Positions 34,463-44,553 of a stretch of DNA of 64,000 bases are shown piece by piece. Source of the stretch: Iphinoe sp. HA4291-MV1 (GTDB lineage: Bacteria; Cyanobacteriota; Cyanobacteriia; Cyanobacteriales; Nostocaceae); contig JAHHHH010000037.1 in NCBI GenBank assembly GCA_019359415.1, forward strand, positions 1-64,000. The letters run 5' to 3'. The translations under genes were made by a program, and so were the position numbers. Numbering within the stretch: position 1 is the stretch's first letter; each line of letters starts with the position of its first letter. The notes under the pieces are model-generated. The model had not been told where the DNA came from, did not search any database, and saw only the letters and a list, made by a program, of their open reading frames with translations.

Positions 34463-35496
34463 ACACCTCCTGCGATTTTACTGTTAGTCGTCGCAGATAA
34501 AAATTTGATACATTCTGCAAGTTGATTGACCATAACTTTCAACGCATCTGATTCCACATCTTGGTGAACGGGAAGATTGAGAATGTGTCGAGCCAACTGG
34601 TGTGAGACTGGAAACTCTTCTAAGGTGATCTGCTCAATCATTGTGTGGTACAAGCTGACAACTCCAAACCCTGCTTGGTTCATCGCAAAATAAAGTTGAT
34701 CTCTCGACACGTTACGAATCAGTACAGGATAGGTTTGCGGCACTTCACCCGCTTGAGGTTTATCCCAAAGTGGCTCCACTTCGTCTCGTAATGGCTCTAA
34801 AAGCTGGGAAAGCAGTTCTGCGTTTTGGCATCGACGATGGGATATTTCCTTGATGTCGTATTCCCAAGGCGAAGGGAGGTGAATTTCAGCCCAAAGCTCT
34901 GAGTTGAGCAAAGACTCTTGTCCCGAGTTGACAACAAGCATCCCACCTTCTTTAAGCGGTAGCATCTTGTGAAGCGAGAAAATGCAAGCATCGCCTAGAC
35001 GACCAGATGCACCTCCGACTAAATCTGTCAACATGGCGTGTGCTTCATCTTCTAATACCAGAGCACCATAACTGCGAGCCAACTTGATCGCCTTGACGTA
35101 GTTGGGGTCTACATAGCCGAAATAGTGAATCAAGACCAATACTTTGACTTTGTGAGTTTGAAAAAGTTGCTCTAGGTGATCCAAGTCAATATGCAGTCGG
35201 CGATCAACTTTGTAGAAGGCGTAAGACAGCCCAAGTTCCGCAATCGGATCAAAAACACCAGAACCTTCGCGTGATGACCACCCTATGTAAGCAGGTAGCA
35301 GCACTTTCTCATCTGCCTGGGGTAACACAGCTTTGAGGAATGCGAAGAAAGCTGAACGGGCGTTAGTGAATGTGAAACATGACCTACGAAATCCATTGGA
35401 TTGATGTGCCAGTTTTTCGATATACACAATTAGTTCTCCTGAATAAGTTATTGGCAAATAAAAGGTGTTCCAAATGATTTTTTCAGGTTCTGTCAT
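34459..35496 (-). CDS. DegT-like PLP aminotransferase
   Basis: 345 residues. FTNARSAFFAFLKAVLPQAD near 43 is the cofactor-binding helix, VLEDEAHAMLTDLVGG near 146 carries the Asp, and FSLHKMLPLKEGGMLV near 172 carries the Schiff-base lysine. The family resembles DegT but is shorter. It overlaps the sugar transferase gene by 14 nt upstream and the divergent aminotransferase by 4 nt downstream. Two coupled PLP proteins suggest a heterodimer or sequential amination steps during sugar synthesis. Confidence 0.82.
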   Translation of the reverse strand: MTEPEKIIWNTFYLPITYSGELIVYIEKLAHQSNGFRRSCFTFTNARSAFFAFLKAVLPQADEKVLLPAYIGWSSREGSGVFDPIAELGLSYAFYKVDRRLHIDLDHLEQLFQTHKVKVLVLIHYFGYVDPNYVKAIKLARSYGALVLEDEAHAMLTDLVGGASGRLGDACIFSLHKMLPLKEGGMLVVNSGQESLLNSELWAEIHLPSPWEYDIKEISHRRCQNAELLSQLLEPLRDEVEPLWDKPQAGEVPQTYPVLIRNVSRDQLYFAMNQAGFGVVSLYHTMIEQITLEEFPVSHQLARHILNLPVHQDVESDALKVMVNQLAECIKFLSATTNSKIAGGV

Positions 35497-36148
35497 TTAA
35501 GCTTTCAGTTTGTGTACCTCGAAATTCTTCCATTGCAATGTAACCCTGTTGGCTAATTCCTTCTTTTTTGATAACTTTCCAAATCGTAAGAATTAAAATC
35601 TTCAAGTCTAGCCACAAACTCCAATGATCGACATACCAGACATCAAGTTGGAACTTCTTTTCCCAAGAGATGCTATTGCGACCGTTGATCTGTGCCCAAC
35701 CTGTGATACCTGGTTTCACTTCGTGGCGACGTGCTTGTTCTGGGGTGTAGCGCTCTAAGTATCTTGCGTGTAGAGGGCGGGGACCAACAAAGCTCATCTC
35801 ACCTTTGAGAACGTTCCACAGCTGAGGGAGTTCGTCCAAACTCGTTTTACGCAGAAAATAACCAACAGCTGTGATGCGTTGGTCATCAGGTAGTAGTTTG
35901 CCTTGAGAGTCACGATTATTGGTCATGCTGCGAAACTTATAGAATTTGAAAATGTGGCTACCTTTACCAGGACGGGCTTCGGTGTAAAAAATTGGACGAC
36001 CTATTTGAAAATAAACAGCGATCGCAAGTACCAACATCACAGGAGAAAAAACTAACAGAGCGATCGCTGCGACAAATCTATCTAATACAAACTTGATTAA
36101 TCTGCTATGTTTTGTTAAACGAACATTCTGAAACTGTTGAGCAAACAT
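35483..36148 (-). CDS. Priming sugar transferase (polyprenyl-phosphate glycosyl-1-phosphate transferase)
   Basis: 221 residues of the bacterial sugar transferase family (WcaJ/EpsL/PglC-like catalytic core). One hydrophobic membrane-reentrant helix (residues 18-48) is followed by the conserved PIFYTEARPGKGSHIFKFYK, FRSMTNNRD, LRKTSLDELPQLWNVLKGEM and FVGPRPLH, ending in GITGWAQINGRNS. It transfers the first sugar phosphate onto undecaprenyl phosphate to start repeat-unit assembly. A perfect GGAGG lies 5 nt before the ATG. Confidence 0.96.
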   Translation of the reverse strand: MFAQQFQNVRLTKHSRLIKFVLDRFVAAIALLVFSPVMLVLAIAVYFQIGRPIFYTEARPGKGSHIFKFYKFRSMTNNRDSQGKLLPDDQRITAVGYFLRKTSLDELPQLWNVLKGEMSFVGPRPLHARYLERYTPEQARRHEVKPGITGWAQINGRNSISWEKKFQLDVWYVDHWSLWLDLKILILTIWKVIKKEGISQQGYIAMEEFRGTQTESLNDRT

Positions 36149-36342
36149 AAATACCTCCTTAATTTTTTTCAGAAATCAGAAATATTATTTTTTTTAGCCC
36201 TAACAAGGAAAGCTTATCTTCTTTGTTTTTAATCAGCATAAAAATCTAAAAAATTTATAGAAAAAATATTTTTTGAATCAAAATTCCGGGTATTTTCGGT
36301 TGCGTAAAATTGGGAGATATTACCTTCATTTTTGTCATTTCT

Positions 36343-37506
36343 TCAGGGAAACAAAACCCCTAATTCTAGATAGAATTTCTCAAGTCGTTGGAAAACGAGC
36401 CGCTCATCGTACTCAGCCTCAACCCGTTGACGACCTGCTCTCCCATAAGCTTGTTGCAATTTAGGATTAGACAATAATGCTCCCAAAGCCTCAGCTAACT
36501 TTTCACTATTTTGAGAAGGCACAATGAAGCCTGTTTTTCCACTCACTACCGCTTCTCGACAGCCTCGAATATCTGTGGCGACAACTGGTAAACCCATCGA
36601 CATGGCTTCCAGGATAGAACGTGGTAATCCTTCATGAGTGAAGGTAGGTAGGGTAAAGATATCTAGAAGACCTAAAAGCTCTGGTATATCTTGGCGATCG
36701 CCTGTCAGGGTGACGTGACTCTCAATTCCAAGGGTGTGAATTTTTTCGAGCAGTTCCTTTTGGAAAGGTTCAGGATCAGTGTTAAGTTGAGCGCCAATCA
36801 CCAGAATGTGCAAATTAGGAAACTGAGGGAGAAGCTTGGCTGCAGCTTCAATCAGGTATCCACTCCCTTTCTTGCGGGTTAAACGCCCAACAGTGCCAAC
36901 TATCAAATCAGCAGTTTCAGGAATACCTAAGGATTTGCGTAATTCTTTTTGACGAGTAGAATCGAGGCGATCGCACCCAAAGCGATCAATATCTACACCG
37001 TTACCTAAGTAACGTAGTTTCTCTGGTGGACAAAGACCAAATTTTTGAGCTGCAGCGATATCTTCATGATTTTGGCTAAGAATCAGATCAGTTATTAAAG
37101 CAGTGAGCTTCTCAACTCTAAAGTAGAAACGATATTGACTAGGAGAAGATAAATCGTGGAACGGAAAACCATGAGAAGTGTAAACAATACGTTTGACTTC
37201 AGCTAGTCTTGCTGCAATGCGTCCTAAGACAGCAGCAATTGGAGTATGGACATGAACAAGGTCATATTGATTCTGTCGAATAATGTTCGTCAGTTGATAG
37301 ACACTTCTCAAGTTAGAAAATAAAGAAATACTCCTGTCAATCTGAACTGGATGTACTTTAAATCCATGTTCTTGTAGCTCTTTCAATTCTGGTCCCGGAG
37401 AACAAGCTATTCCTACTGTTAGTTTGCGGGACAAGAAGTATTCAAGCTGAGGTTGTAAAAGGATTTTGGCAGTGGGTGCAATTGCACAAATATGCAAAAT
37501 TTTCAT
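36343..37506 (-). CDS. Glycosyltransferase family 4 protein
   Basis: About 387 residues with a GT-B fold. I choose the ATG at 37506, giving MKILHICAIAPTAK. A longer TTG frame reaches 37536. N-terminal domain: LVHVHTPIAAVLGRIAARLA. C-terminal nucleotide-sugar site: VGTVGRLTRKKGSGYLIEAA near 205, then FTHEGLPRSILEAMSMGLPVVATDIRGC near 290-317 with the EX7E motif. It adds one sugar of the repeat unit on the cytoplasmic face. Substrate not predictable. Confidence 0.93.
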   Translation of the reverse strand: MKILHICAIAPTAKILLQPQLEYFLSRKLTVGIACSPGPELKELQEHGFKVHPVQIDRSISLFSNLRSVYQLTNIIRQNQYDLVHVHTPIAAVLGRIAARLAEVKRIVYTSHGFPFHDLSSPSQYRFYFRVEKLTALITDLILSQNHEDIAAAQKFGLCPPEKLRYLGNGVDIDRFGCDRLDSTRQKELRKSLGIPETADLIVGTVGRLTRKKGSGYLIEAAAKLLPQFPNLHILVIGAQLNTDPEPFQKELLEKIHTLGIESHVTLTGDRQDIPELLGLLDIFTLPTFTHEGLPRSILEAMSMGLPVVATDIRGCREAVVSGKTGFIVPSQNSEKLAEALGALLSNPKLQQAYGRAGRQRVEAEYDERLVFQRLEKFYLELGVLFP

Positions 37507-37574
37507 TGAATTTTTCTCTGCTAAATTTCTACTCAATATTTTCCGTAATCAGGAATTCTGCTTGACTTGTGAAG

Positions 37575-38774
37575 TCATGTCACGCATTGCGTGTCAACTG
37601 TTCTGTTGAATTTTTCAGCCAGCACACTTTCATACAATTTTTCATATTGAGCAACAACAGTTTCTAGAGAAAAGGATTCAATAATTCTGATTCGTGCAGC
37701 TTTTCCTAAAGCTTGCTTATTTTCTATATCTAGAAGTATCAACTCTTGCCAAGCATTAGCTAACGCCTCGGAGTTTCGTGGAGGTACGACTCGTCCTGTG
37801 TCACCGACAATCTGAGCTGAATCACCGACATCTGTCACTACGCACGGTACACCGCAGGACATAGCCTCGCCTATAACTAAAGGAAATGCTTCGCCATAAG
37901 CAGAAGCTGAAGTCACAATATCTAGCGCTGCAATCAGGTGAGGCATATCGCTGCGCTCTCCAAGTAAATGGACTTGATGAAAAATTCCTAAATCCTGAAT
38001 TAATTGATATAATATGGGATTTTGTTGCTCAACTTTTGAACCAACCAGAACAAAGTGTACGTCGGGAAAATCTTTTAATAGCAATGCAGCTGCTCTGAGA
38101 AAATTAGCATGGTCCTTCATTGGATGATAGCGACCTATCAACCCAATTAGAAAAGATTCATTTGATAAACCTAGTTCGGAACGAAGGTTTAATCTAGCTT
38201 CAAACGATGGTTTAAAGAGTGATGTGTCAAATCCGTTGGGAATTATGCAGCTATTTTCACGGCAATAATCAATTGCTTCATGCTGCATTTTACTATTAGA
38301 AGATACATAAATAATTTTCTCTGTTAATTTAGAAGTTTTTGCAGAAAACTTAATAATTTCTGCAGTCATTCTTTTCTCAGATTTTAATGAATGAATTGAA
38401 TGATGAATTCCCCATAAAACAGGTATTTTCTTGAAGGAAAAAAGACCAGCTAATTGTGCTGCTAAATTGCCATGATACATCCATCCCTGAATGAGATCAC
38501 CTTTGAGGTGATGCACTGTGTGGAGCAACCGCCAAAGAACAACGGGTGTAGGCATTCCTCGTTTCATGCCGATAGTATAAACAGGTATGCCTAAGGCTTC
38601 GATGCGATCGCCCAATGTGCCACGATCCATTAAAGAAACTACAATTGGCTGAAAACACAGTCGGTTTATCTTAGACAGTAAATTGTAGAGCATTCTCTCT
38701 GCCCCACCTACTGAAAGTCCAGTAATAATATGTATTGTTACCAAATCTTTGCGTAAATTAAGGTTATCGTACAC
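37575..38774 (-). CDS. Glycosyltransferase family 4 protein
   Basis: 399 residues, GT-B fold. ITGLSVGGAERMLYNLL at the N terminus is the acceptor-side glycine loop, LIGLIGRYHPMKDHANFLRA near 210 starts the donor domain, and SASAYGEAFPLVIGEAMSCGVPCVVTD near 290 contains the EX7E signature. The GTG start lies within the end of the polymerase gene (11-nt overlap), so the two are translationally coupled. It is the second of three retaining glycosyltransferases here. Confidence 0.93.
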   Translation of the reverse strand: MYDNLNLRKDLVTIHIITGLSVGGAERMLYNLLSKINRLCFQPIVVSLMDRGTLGDRIEALGIPVYTIGMKRGMPTPVVLWRLLHTVHHLKGDLIQGWMYHGNLAAQLAGLFSFKKIPVLWGIHHSIHSLKSEKRMTAEIIKFSAKTSKLTEKIIYVSSNSKMQHEAIDYCRENSCIIPNGFDTSLFKPSFEARLNLRSELGLSNESFLIGLIGRYHPMKDHANFLRAAALLLKDFPDVHFVLVGSKVEQQNPILYQLIQDLGIFHQVHLLGERSDMPHLIAALDIVTSASAYGEAFPLVIGEAMSCGVPCVVTDVGDSAQIVGDTGRVVPPRNSEALANAWQELILLDIENKQALGKAARIRIIESFSLETVVAQYEKLYESVLAEKFNRTVDTQCVT

Positions 38775-40137
38775 AGCTTTTACCTCTATTTATTTTATGA
38801 TTCAAATGTGAAATTATGGATACTTTACTGACAAACAAAAGTAAAAGAATAGTTGACAGAATAGCCCAGAAACTATCTTGAAAAAAATCTTGTGGATTTC
38901 CAAATATCTGGAAGTTTAGCCATACTTCCGCTAAAAAAACATAAATGAATGGCATATACAATATATCATTAAGGTGATTGGTCAAAATGCTTTGTAAGTA
39001 TCGACCAATCCATCCAGAAATTATACAAGTAATAATGAGTCCCGGCCATGACATAGAGTAGATTCCAAAAGCAAGGAAGCCGGGTTGTATGTTATAGTCA
39101 TTTGTTTTTACAATATAGTAAGTATTATAATAAGAAATCGTTTCTGGTATCTCTAGACCTGTTAACTTTTCTGGCAACAAAGAAGCAAAACCATATAACC
39201 AATCCCAAAAAAATCGCGGTTCATAAACTTGAGTAAAAGCTGTATCTAGCGAATAAACTGGATAAGCAAAATTCTTGATCAATGCGTAAAAATTAAACTC
39301 ACCGCTATCTGGCTGATTACTCTTAGTTTCTATAAACTTATCTACTACGGCAGTCAAACCATCTGGTAGTGCCGTTAGGCTAAAGAAAATTATTTTCCCA
39401 TAAAAAATAAAAACAGTGGAAACACATGTAATAAGAATGATCAACACCCAAGAGAATTTTCCTGTTTTCAGGACATACCCTAAATAAAATACAAGAAGAA
39501 AGTTAATCAAAGCTGCACGAGCGCCGGATAGGAGAAAAGCCAGTAATGAAACAATTAATGAAATCAGAAATAGAGTGCTTATAAACAATCTTCCTTTTTT
39601 TAGTTTATGAGAAATGACATAAGAACCTAATAAATAAGAAGCAAAAAAGGAACAATACAAAAATCTTTTAAAAAATAATAATCCTCCAGTATGTTCTTCT
39701 GCCCCTGCTCGGATTAAGTTTGTTTTTGATAGGGTCACGAGAAAGCCGCCGTACTGCGAGCTGTATATATACATTGAAAGGCAAGTAAATAAAAGCAAGA
39801 AAATAGCAAATATAATAACACTCTTGTGACTACGGCTTTTAATAACAATATTTTTCCCCAACTTTTCGGCTGATTTTGAATAGAAGCCGATAAGAACTAA
39901 AAAATATCCTGCAAATATTGCTAAAGCAGTTTGTAAATTACTGATGTAAAACGTATCATTAAACCACATTTCTGATGAATTTCCCAAAGCTGCATCCAAA
40001 AAAAATGCAGGCAAGGGATACATGAAGCAATAATTAAGATTAAACAAAGTGATAAAATCAATTTTTGTGACTTTCTTTCGAGTAATTTCTAAAAATGCTA
40101 TAAAAACCATTAGTCCTAGGTAAGCTAGGGCTAGCAT
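38764..40137 (-). CDS. O-antigen/oligosaccharide repeat-unit polymerase (Wzy-like)
   Basis: 457 residues with about 11-12 hydrophobic segments and large periplasmic loops, for example after TALPDG (about 250-340). The composition and a LLSGARAALINFLLVFYLG segment near 203 fit Wzy/oligosaccharide-repeat polymerases, which have low sequence conservation. It would join lipid-linked repeat units in the periplasm under control of the Wzc-type protein. GGAGG lies 7 nt before the ATG. The assignment rests on topology and position. Confidence 0.85.
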   Translation of the reverse strand: MLALAYLGLMVFIAFLEITRKKVTKIDFITLFNLNYCFMYPLPAFFLDAALGNSSEMWFNDTFYISNLQTALAIFAGYFLVLIGFYSKSAEKLGKNIVIKSRSHKSVIIFAIFLLLFTCLSMYIYSSQYGGFLVTLSKTNLIRAGAEEHTGGLLFFKRFLYCSFFASYLLGSYVISHKLKKGRLFISTLFLISLIVSLLAFLLSGARAALINFLLVFYLGYVLKTGKFSWVLIILITCVSTVFIFYGKIIFFSLTALPDGLTAVVDKFIETKSNQPDSGEFNFYALIKNFAYPVYSLDTAFTQVYEPRFFWDWLYGFASLLPEKLTGLEIPETISYYNTYYIVKTNDYNIQPGFLAFGIYSMSWPGLIITCIISGWIGRYLQSILTNHLNDILYMPFIYVFLAEVWLNFQIFGNPQDFFQDSFWAILSTILLLLFVSKVSIISHLNHKINRGKSCVR

Positions 40138-40228
40138 AGAATTTCCTCCTGGTAACTTGGTTTGAATACAGCTGTAAATTCTTCATGACAAAAGCAGCCG
40201 CAAATGCGTATTGCACATCAGTTAGTAT

Positions 40229-41320
40229 TCAAGGGTAGCCCAACAGTTCTAAATATTTAGAAACTGCTCGTTCAGTGGAAAAGTGCATTGCTCTATGCAT
40301 TAATGCATCCTGATTCACAGGAGTCTCTAGCACTTGTAACATGGCTGTAGATAGTGCTACAGCATCCCCAACTGGCACCAAAACTCCATATTTTCCGGCT
40401 TCTAAAATTTCTTTCGGACCATTAGGACAATCTGTAGTAACGACAGGACAACCGCAAGCCATAGCTTCTATTAACACATTTCCCAATCCTTCCCAGCGAG
40501 AGGAAAGTATGAATGCACTAGCGTTATGCATATAGGCGTAAGGATTTTCGACAAACCCAAGCAGGGCAAAATCTTCAGCGATTCCTTGCATCTGAATCAT
40601 TTCTTCTAATTCAGTTCGACACTCCCCTTCGCCTAAAATCAGTAGACGAGCCAATCTTTGTTTTCTTAACAGTGCAAAAGCTTTAATGAGAGTTGGGAAA
40701 TCTTTCTGCTGTGTTAACCGTCCTACAGCCAAAAATACAGGAGGAGTTCCTTTTTGAAACCAGGGATGATCTAGGGGAGCTTTTGCTTTAGTCAGCAAAT
40801 CATTATCAACAACTGGATTGTAGATGACACTGACCTTTCCTTCTGGAAAACCGAGTTGCAACTCCAAGTCTTGTGCCACGCCTTTAGAAACCCCCACAAT
40901 AGCATCTGCGCTAGGATAAAGCCATTTCATAAACGGTGGTACAAATTTAGCCCGCATTAACTTTGACTTCTCGACTGATAAGGTGTTATGTTCTACCAAA
41001 ACCACTTTCGTGTTAGTGTGAGCAAGCTTTTTGGCTAACAGTGCCACTACATTTGCATGACTCATATGTGACAATAGGGCAAATGGTCTGTGTTGTTGTA
41101 AGTAACGCGACAAAGGTAGCATAGCCTTTACGACTCGTCCTGCTGCCAAATCCACTACACGCACTTGCTTGGGTATTTGATTCAACAACGGTCCCTTTGC
41201 ATTAGCTAGAACTAAATCTAAAGATATATTGCGTTCTAACATTCCTTTGAGAAGATTAACTGTTACCCGTTCTGCGCCACCGCCATGCAAAGTAGGAAGA
41301 AAAAAAGCAATACGTTTCAT
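40229..41320 (-). CDS. Glycosyltransferase family 4 protein
   Basis: 363 residues. FFLPTLHGGGAERVTVNLL marks the N-terminal GT-B domain, FLAVGRLTQQKDFPTLIKAF near 192 the donor domain, and SSRWEGLGNVLIEAMACGCPVVTTDC near 272-297 the EX7E signature. Related to GT4 enzymes such as GalNAc transferases of capsule clusters. It lies between the polymerase and the flippase in the locus. Confidence 0.94.
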   Translation of the reverse strand: MKRIAFFLPTLHGGGAERVTVNLLKGMLERNISLDLVLANAKGPLLNQIPKQVRVVDLAAGRVVKAMLPLSRYLQQHRPFALLSHMSHANVVALLAKKLAHTNTKVVLVEHNTLSVEKSKLMRAKFVPPFMKWLYPSADAIVGVSKGVAQDLELQLGFPEGKVSVIYNPVVDNDLLTKAKAPLDHPWFQKGTPPVFLAVGRLTQQKDFPTLIKAFALLRKQRLARLLILGEGECRTELEEMIQMQGIAEDFALLGFVENPYAYMHNASAFILSSRWEGLGNVLIEAMACGCPVVTTDCPNGPKEILEAGKYGVLVPVGDAVALSTAMLQVLETPVNQDALMHRAMHFSTERAVSKYLELLGYP

Positions 41321-41465
41321 AAAGAATCTCTTCTAATTCCATTATTTGTTTTTGTGTTTTTAAGCTTTTGAAGAAATGAGGATAGATGAACTTTGGTAGA
41401 TAAACTTCTAAAGATGTCATAAGGTATTGGAGTAGATGATAGTCAGTGTTTAGTAGATTGCTCAT

Positions 41466-42875
41466 TTAGTTTTTGCTGTTTCTGTTTTTTATATCTCCTA
41501 AATTTAGCTCATTTGTGTTCTTATAATTCAGTTCTTTGTTAGCAAAGAATAGCAAAAATAAAAAAGAAAATACATATACACAACTTGTAGATAAAGCGAT
41601 ACCTTGAATTCCTATCCATTGCATAAATAAATAATTGAGAACTATATTTGTGATTAAATTTAATCCAGTTACCCATATTAATATTTGATTTTTACCCATA
41701 GTAATGATTAACTTTAATAACAAAACATTACCTAGGTAAAAAGGTATTTGGAATGCAAAAAAAGATTGAATTTGAGCGACTAAATGAGTGTCTTCGGATG
41801 TAAACGAACCTCTTTGGAAGACTAGCTGAACTATAGGCTCAGAAAACATAAGCATGAGTCCCATGAGTGGGACAGAAGTCAAAAATATCAGCCGTATGTA
41901 ACTCTTAAGAGTACGGCGTAACTCTGTCCAATCCTGACAAGCAACCATCTTTGAAAAATAGGGAATCACAGCAGCGGTTAATGCCGTACTGATGAGACCA
42001 ATTGGGGATGCAACCACCCTATAACCGTAGTTGAGTGATGCTACACTTCCAGGTAATAACATTGCTGCCATCGACTGATCGACTACACTGGAACTACAGA
42101 TTAAAAAAGCTCCGGCAATTGTCGGCAGATATTGACTCGTAACCTGACGCAAGTGAGCGTTAAACCCATACAATTTTGGCAGCAAGAAAACTCTTTGCCG
42201 ATTTAGTGCTGCTCCTAAAATAAGCATTTCCAATACAGCGCCACCGACTAGTCCTGCGGCTAAGGCAAACACTCCCCAAGACTTATATTCTAAGAGCAAT
42301 AGAATAGTAAGAGCTGGAGTTAGAATTGGGGATAGAGCTGAAGCAGCAAAATGCTCTCCTGCATTCAAAACAGCACCCCAGATGATAATAATTACACTTA
42401 CCAGATTACAAGGTGCGATCGCATAAAGTAGATGAATTGTTAAGTCTAATTTTTTTTGGTCAAACCCTGTCGCCATCCAAGGTAAATAAACTGGTGCAGC
42501 AACAACGATTAGTATCGTCGTGATTCCTAATAGCCCCAAAGCCCAAGCTATCACTCCAGAAAGTAGCTTTTGAGCTGTTTGTTTTCCTTCTTGCTCTAGT
42601 ACTCGAATATAGTTAGGTATGAGAGCGGCACTCAAAGGATCAACCATCACATTAAAAATAAAAGAAGGAACCACTAAGGCAATTAAAAATGCATCTACAG
42701 TATCCCCGGTGCCAAACTTCCAAGCAACTACCAATTCTTTAACAAAAGCCGCCACTTTAACCAATGCTGTCAATAAACCAACTGTGACAGCTGCGCCAAA
42801 TATTTTGCGACTGATAGAGCCGCTTGTCAGATTTTTCCAAGAAGTGAGTAACTTTTGCACTTGCCAAATTTTCAT
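41466..42875 (-). CDS. Lipid-linked oligosaccharide flippase (MVF/MurJ-like)
   Basis: 469 residues with about 13-14 transmembrane helices of the MOP superfamily, MVF/MurJ branch. AAFVKELVVAWKFGTGDTVDAFLIALVVPSF (about 45-75) and LIPNYIRVLEQEGKQ near 88 match MurJ-type proteins. Inside a capsule locus this protein most likely acts as the Wzx-equivalent moving lipid-linked repeat units across the inner membrane rather than as the peptidoglycan flippase. CGGAG precedes the ATG. No other flippase gene is present in the locus, which supports this role. Confidence 0.9.
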   Translation of the reverse strand: MKIWQVQKLLTSWKNLTSGSISRKIFGAAVTVGLLTALVKVAAFVKELVVAWKFGTGDTVDAFLIALVVPSFIFNVMVDPLSAALIPNYIRVLEQEGKQTAQKLLSGVIAWALGLLGITTILIVVAAPVYLPWMATGFDQKKLDLTIHLLYAIAPCNLVSVIIIIWGAVLNAGEHFAASALSPILTPALTILLLLEYKSWGVFALAAGLVGGAVLEMLILGAALNRQRVFLLPKLYGFNAHLRQVTSQYLPTIAGAFLICSSSVVDQSMAAMLLPGSVASLNYGYRVVASPIGLISTALTAAVIPYFSKMVACQDWTELRRTLKSYIRLIFLTSVPLMGLMLMFSEPIVQLVFQRGSFTSEDTHLVAQIQSFFAFQIPFYLGNVLLLKLIITMGKNQILIWVTGLNLITNIVLNYLFMQWIGIQGIALSTSCVYVFSFLFLLFFANKELNYKNTNELNLGDIKNRNSKN

Positions 42876-43017
42876 TAGGGATAACTCCGAAGTTTTAGGT
42901 TTTGGCTCCTTAGTTGGTTGACTATTCTATTGCTACAGCAAATTCGGGTACTGGGTAACTTTCTACCTGTAGTCATCCTGTTCCAATCACAACAATAGAA
43001 TCATCTTGGGCAAGTAC

Positions 43018-44448
43018 TTAACGAGAACGAAAGAATTTTTTGCCTGAATAGTCATCTCCTGTGCTTGAATCAACAATTACGCTGCGTAATAAGGAGTTAT
43101 AGCCTGTAGATGCTTCCCAAACATTTTGATTGGCAAGTCTGATTGAATATTCCGGGCGATTATATAATCTGGGGGTTGGATCGGGTAGATTTAATAACAC
43201 CTGATATTCTCCTTCGGGCATGTTTGCTGGCAGACCACCTGTAATTTGTAAGACATTTGTAGTGCCAGGCATCCACATTTGTGGGTTCTCGTTTACTGGC
43301 AAAAAGTACTCTTTTAACGTTTCAAGATTACGTAGAATCACTTCGAGTTTGCGTGGGTTATAGGGGCTAGCCCACCCATCATTGATAATTTCAAAGTTCA
43401 TAGAAAATTTGCCACCAGGTTTTACCCTTAACGGGGTTACTGACTTTAACAGCCGGAAGTGGTAACCTAAACGACGTTTGATTTTTTCCAAACACCCTTG
43501 TTTTTCCCAATCTTCTATGATTTCTGCCCCATCAGAAGGGTTAAAATTTAATGTACTCCAACGCATTCGTGCTAATTCTTTTAAAGCATTTGGACAATTA
43601 TCATATTCACTGGCATGACAAAGTTCCCCGCCCTGTACTACATAACGATTGTCAAGATTTAAAAACGTCTTTTGGCGATCTATTTCATTCAAGTCCAGAC
43701 TATTATACGTACCCCCATCATCAATATCAGCTAAGAAACAATCGTTATGGGCACCAGTTCTAGCTCGATAACTACCGTTGAAAGCTTCTTTCGGCTCGAG
43801 AGGATTTTCATTATTAAATGCATCTCTTTTATAATATGGATATCTGATAGCAACCATTCGCTTAGGTGGCAACACAGAGAGTGCTTTAAACAAGACTGCT
43901 TTCCTAGCCTCAGGGTCTTCGCGTAAGCCGTTTGAAGATCTATTCCACTCTCCCCAAAAGCCAATAAAACCTGCTTCCAAGAAAGCAATCACATCATAAT
44001 TAGCTTTCAAGACAGGCTCTAACTGATCGAGATGAGAATTTATTCTAGCTAGTGGAGCATCCTGACCACCTCCCAGCCAATTGTATGAGAACCGGATAAT
44101 CATTTTTACTCCAGCTTTTCGGGCTGTTTCACAGTCATTTGATACCATATCAAGAAAAGACTGAGAAAGTGGTTTGTCTTTGAATTCTGCAATTAAGTAA
44201 ATCCGGCGAATTAAAGTCATATTCTGACTTTTAACTTCTTGCAGTTTAGAGAGTTCTAAGGGAGAACTCGGCTGATTACCAATAGGGTGAAACCGAATAT
44301 AAAAGCCTCTTTCGGGATTGGGAAAATTTTCCTCACTGCGTTCATACACTGTGGTAACGCTGGAAGAATTTGTGAGCATATTGCTTTGACATATGAGTCC
44401 TACGCTGACAATGATTAACGATAACTTTATGTATTTGACTATTCTCAT
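43018..44448 (-). CDS. DUF4874/DUF4832 domain exported protein
   Basis: 476 residues. A signal-type N terminus (YIKLSLIIVSVGLICQS) is followed by a DUF4874 TIM-barrel-like domain (ENFPNPERGFYIRFHP near 40, RKAGVKMIIRFSYNWLGG near 110, IAFLEAGFIGFWGEWNRSS near 154) and a DUF4832 domain with a C-terminal beta-sandwich (about 345-450). The fold and acidic residues in the barrel resemble glycoside hydrolases, so it may trim or modify the exported polysaccharide outside the cytoplasm. No catalytic activity is established for the family as far as I know. Confidence 0.85.
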   Translation of the reverse strand: MRIVKYIKLSLIIVSVGLICQSNMLTNSSSVTTVYERSEENFPNPERGFYIRFHPIGNQPSSPLELSKLQEVKSQNMTLIRRIYLIAEFKDKPLSQSFLDMVSNDCETARKAGVKMIIRFSYNWLGGGQDAPLARINSHLDQLEPVLKANYDVIAFLEAGFIGFWGEWNRSSNGLREDPEARKAVLFKALSVLPPKRMVAIRYPYYKRDAFNNENPLEPKEAFNGSYRARTGAHNDCFLADIDDGGTYNSLDLNEIDRQKTFLNLDNRYVVQGGELCHASEYDNCPNALKELARMRWSTLNFNPSDGAEIIEDWEKQGCLEKIKRRLGYHFRLLKSVTPLRVKPGGKFSMNFEIINDGWASPYNPRKLEVILRNLETLKEYFLPVNENPQMWMPGTTNVLQITGGLPANMPEGEYQVLLNLPDPTPRLYNRPEYSIRLANQNVWEASTGYNSLLRSVIVDSSTGDDYSGKKFFRSR

Positions 44449-44553
44449 TACATCTACTTAAATGCCTCCTATTTTCACTATTTTTTAAACATTTTTTCAA
44501 ATATTTTGATGTCTCTATGTTTTTTTGACAACCCATTTATGACCCTTGTAGTT

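Noticed and set aside
41466-42875. Peptidoglycan lipid II flippase (murJ proper)
   Set aside because: The protein is of the MurJ-like family, but its position in a capsule locus without another flippase favours a polysaccharide repeat-unit role.
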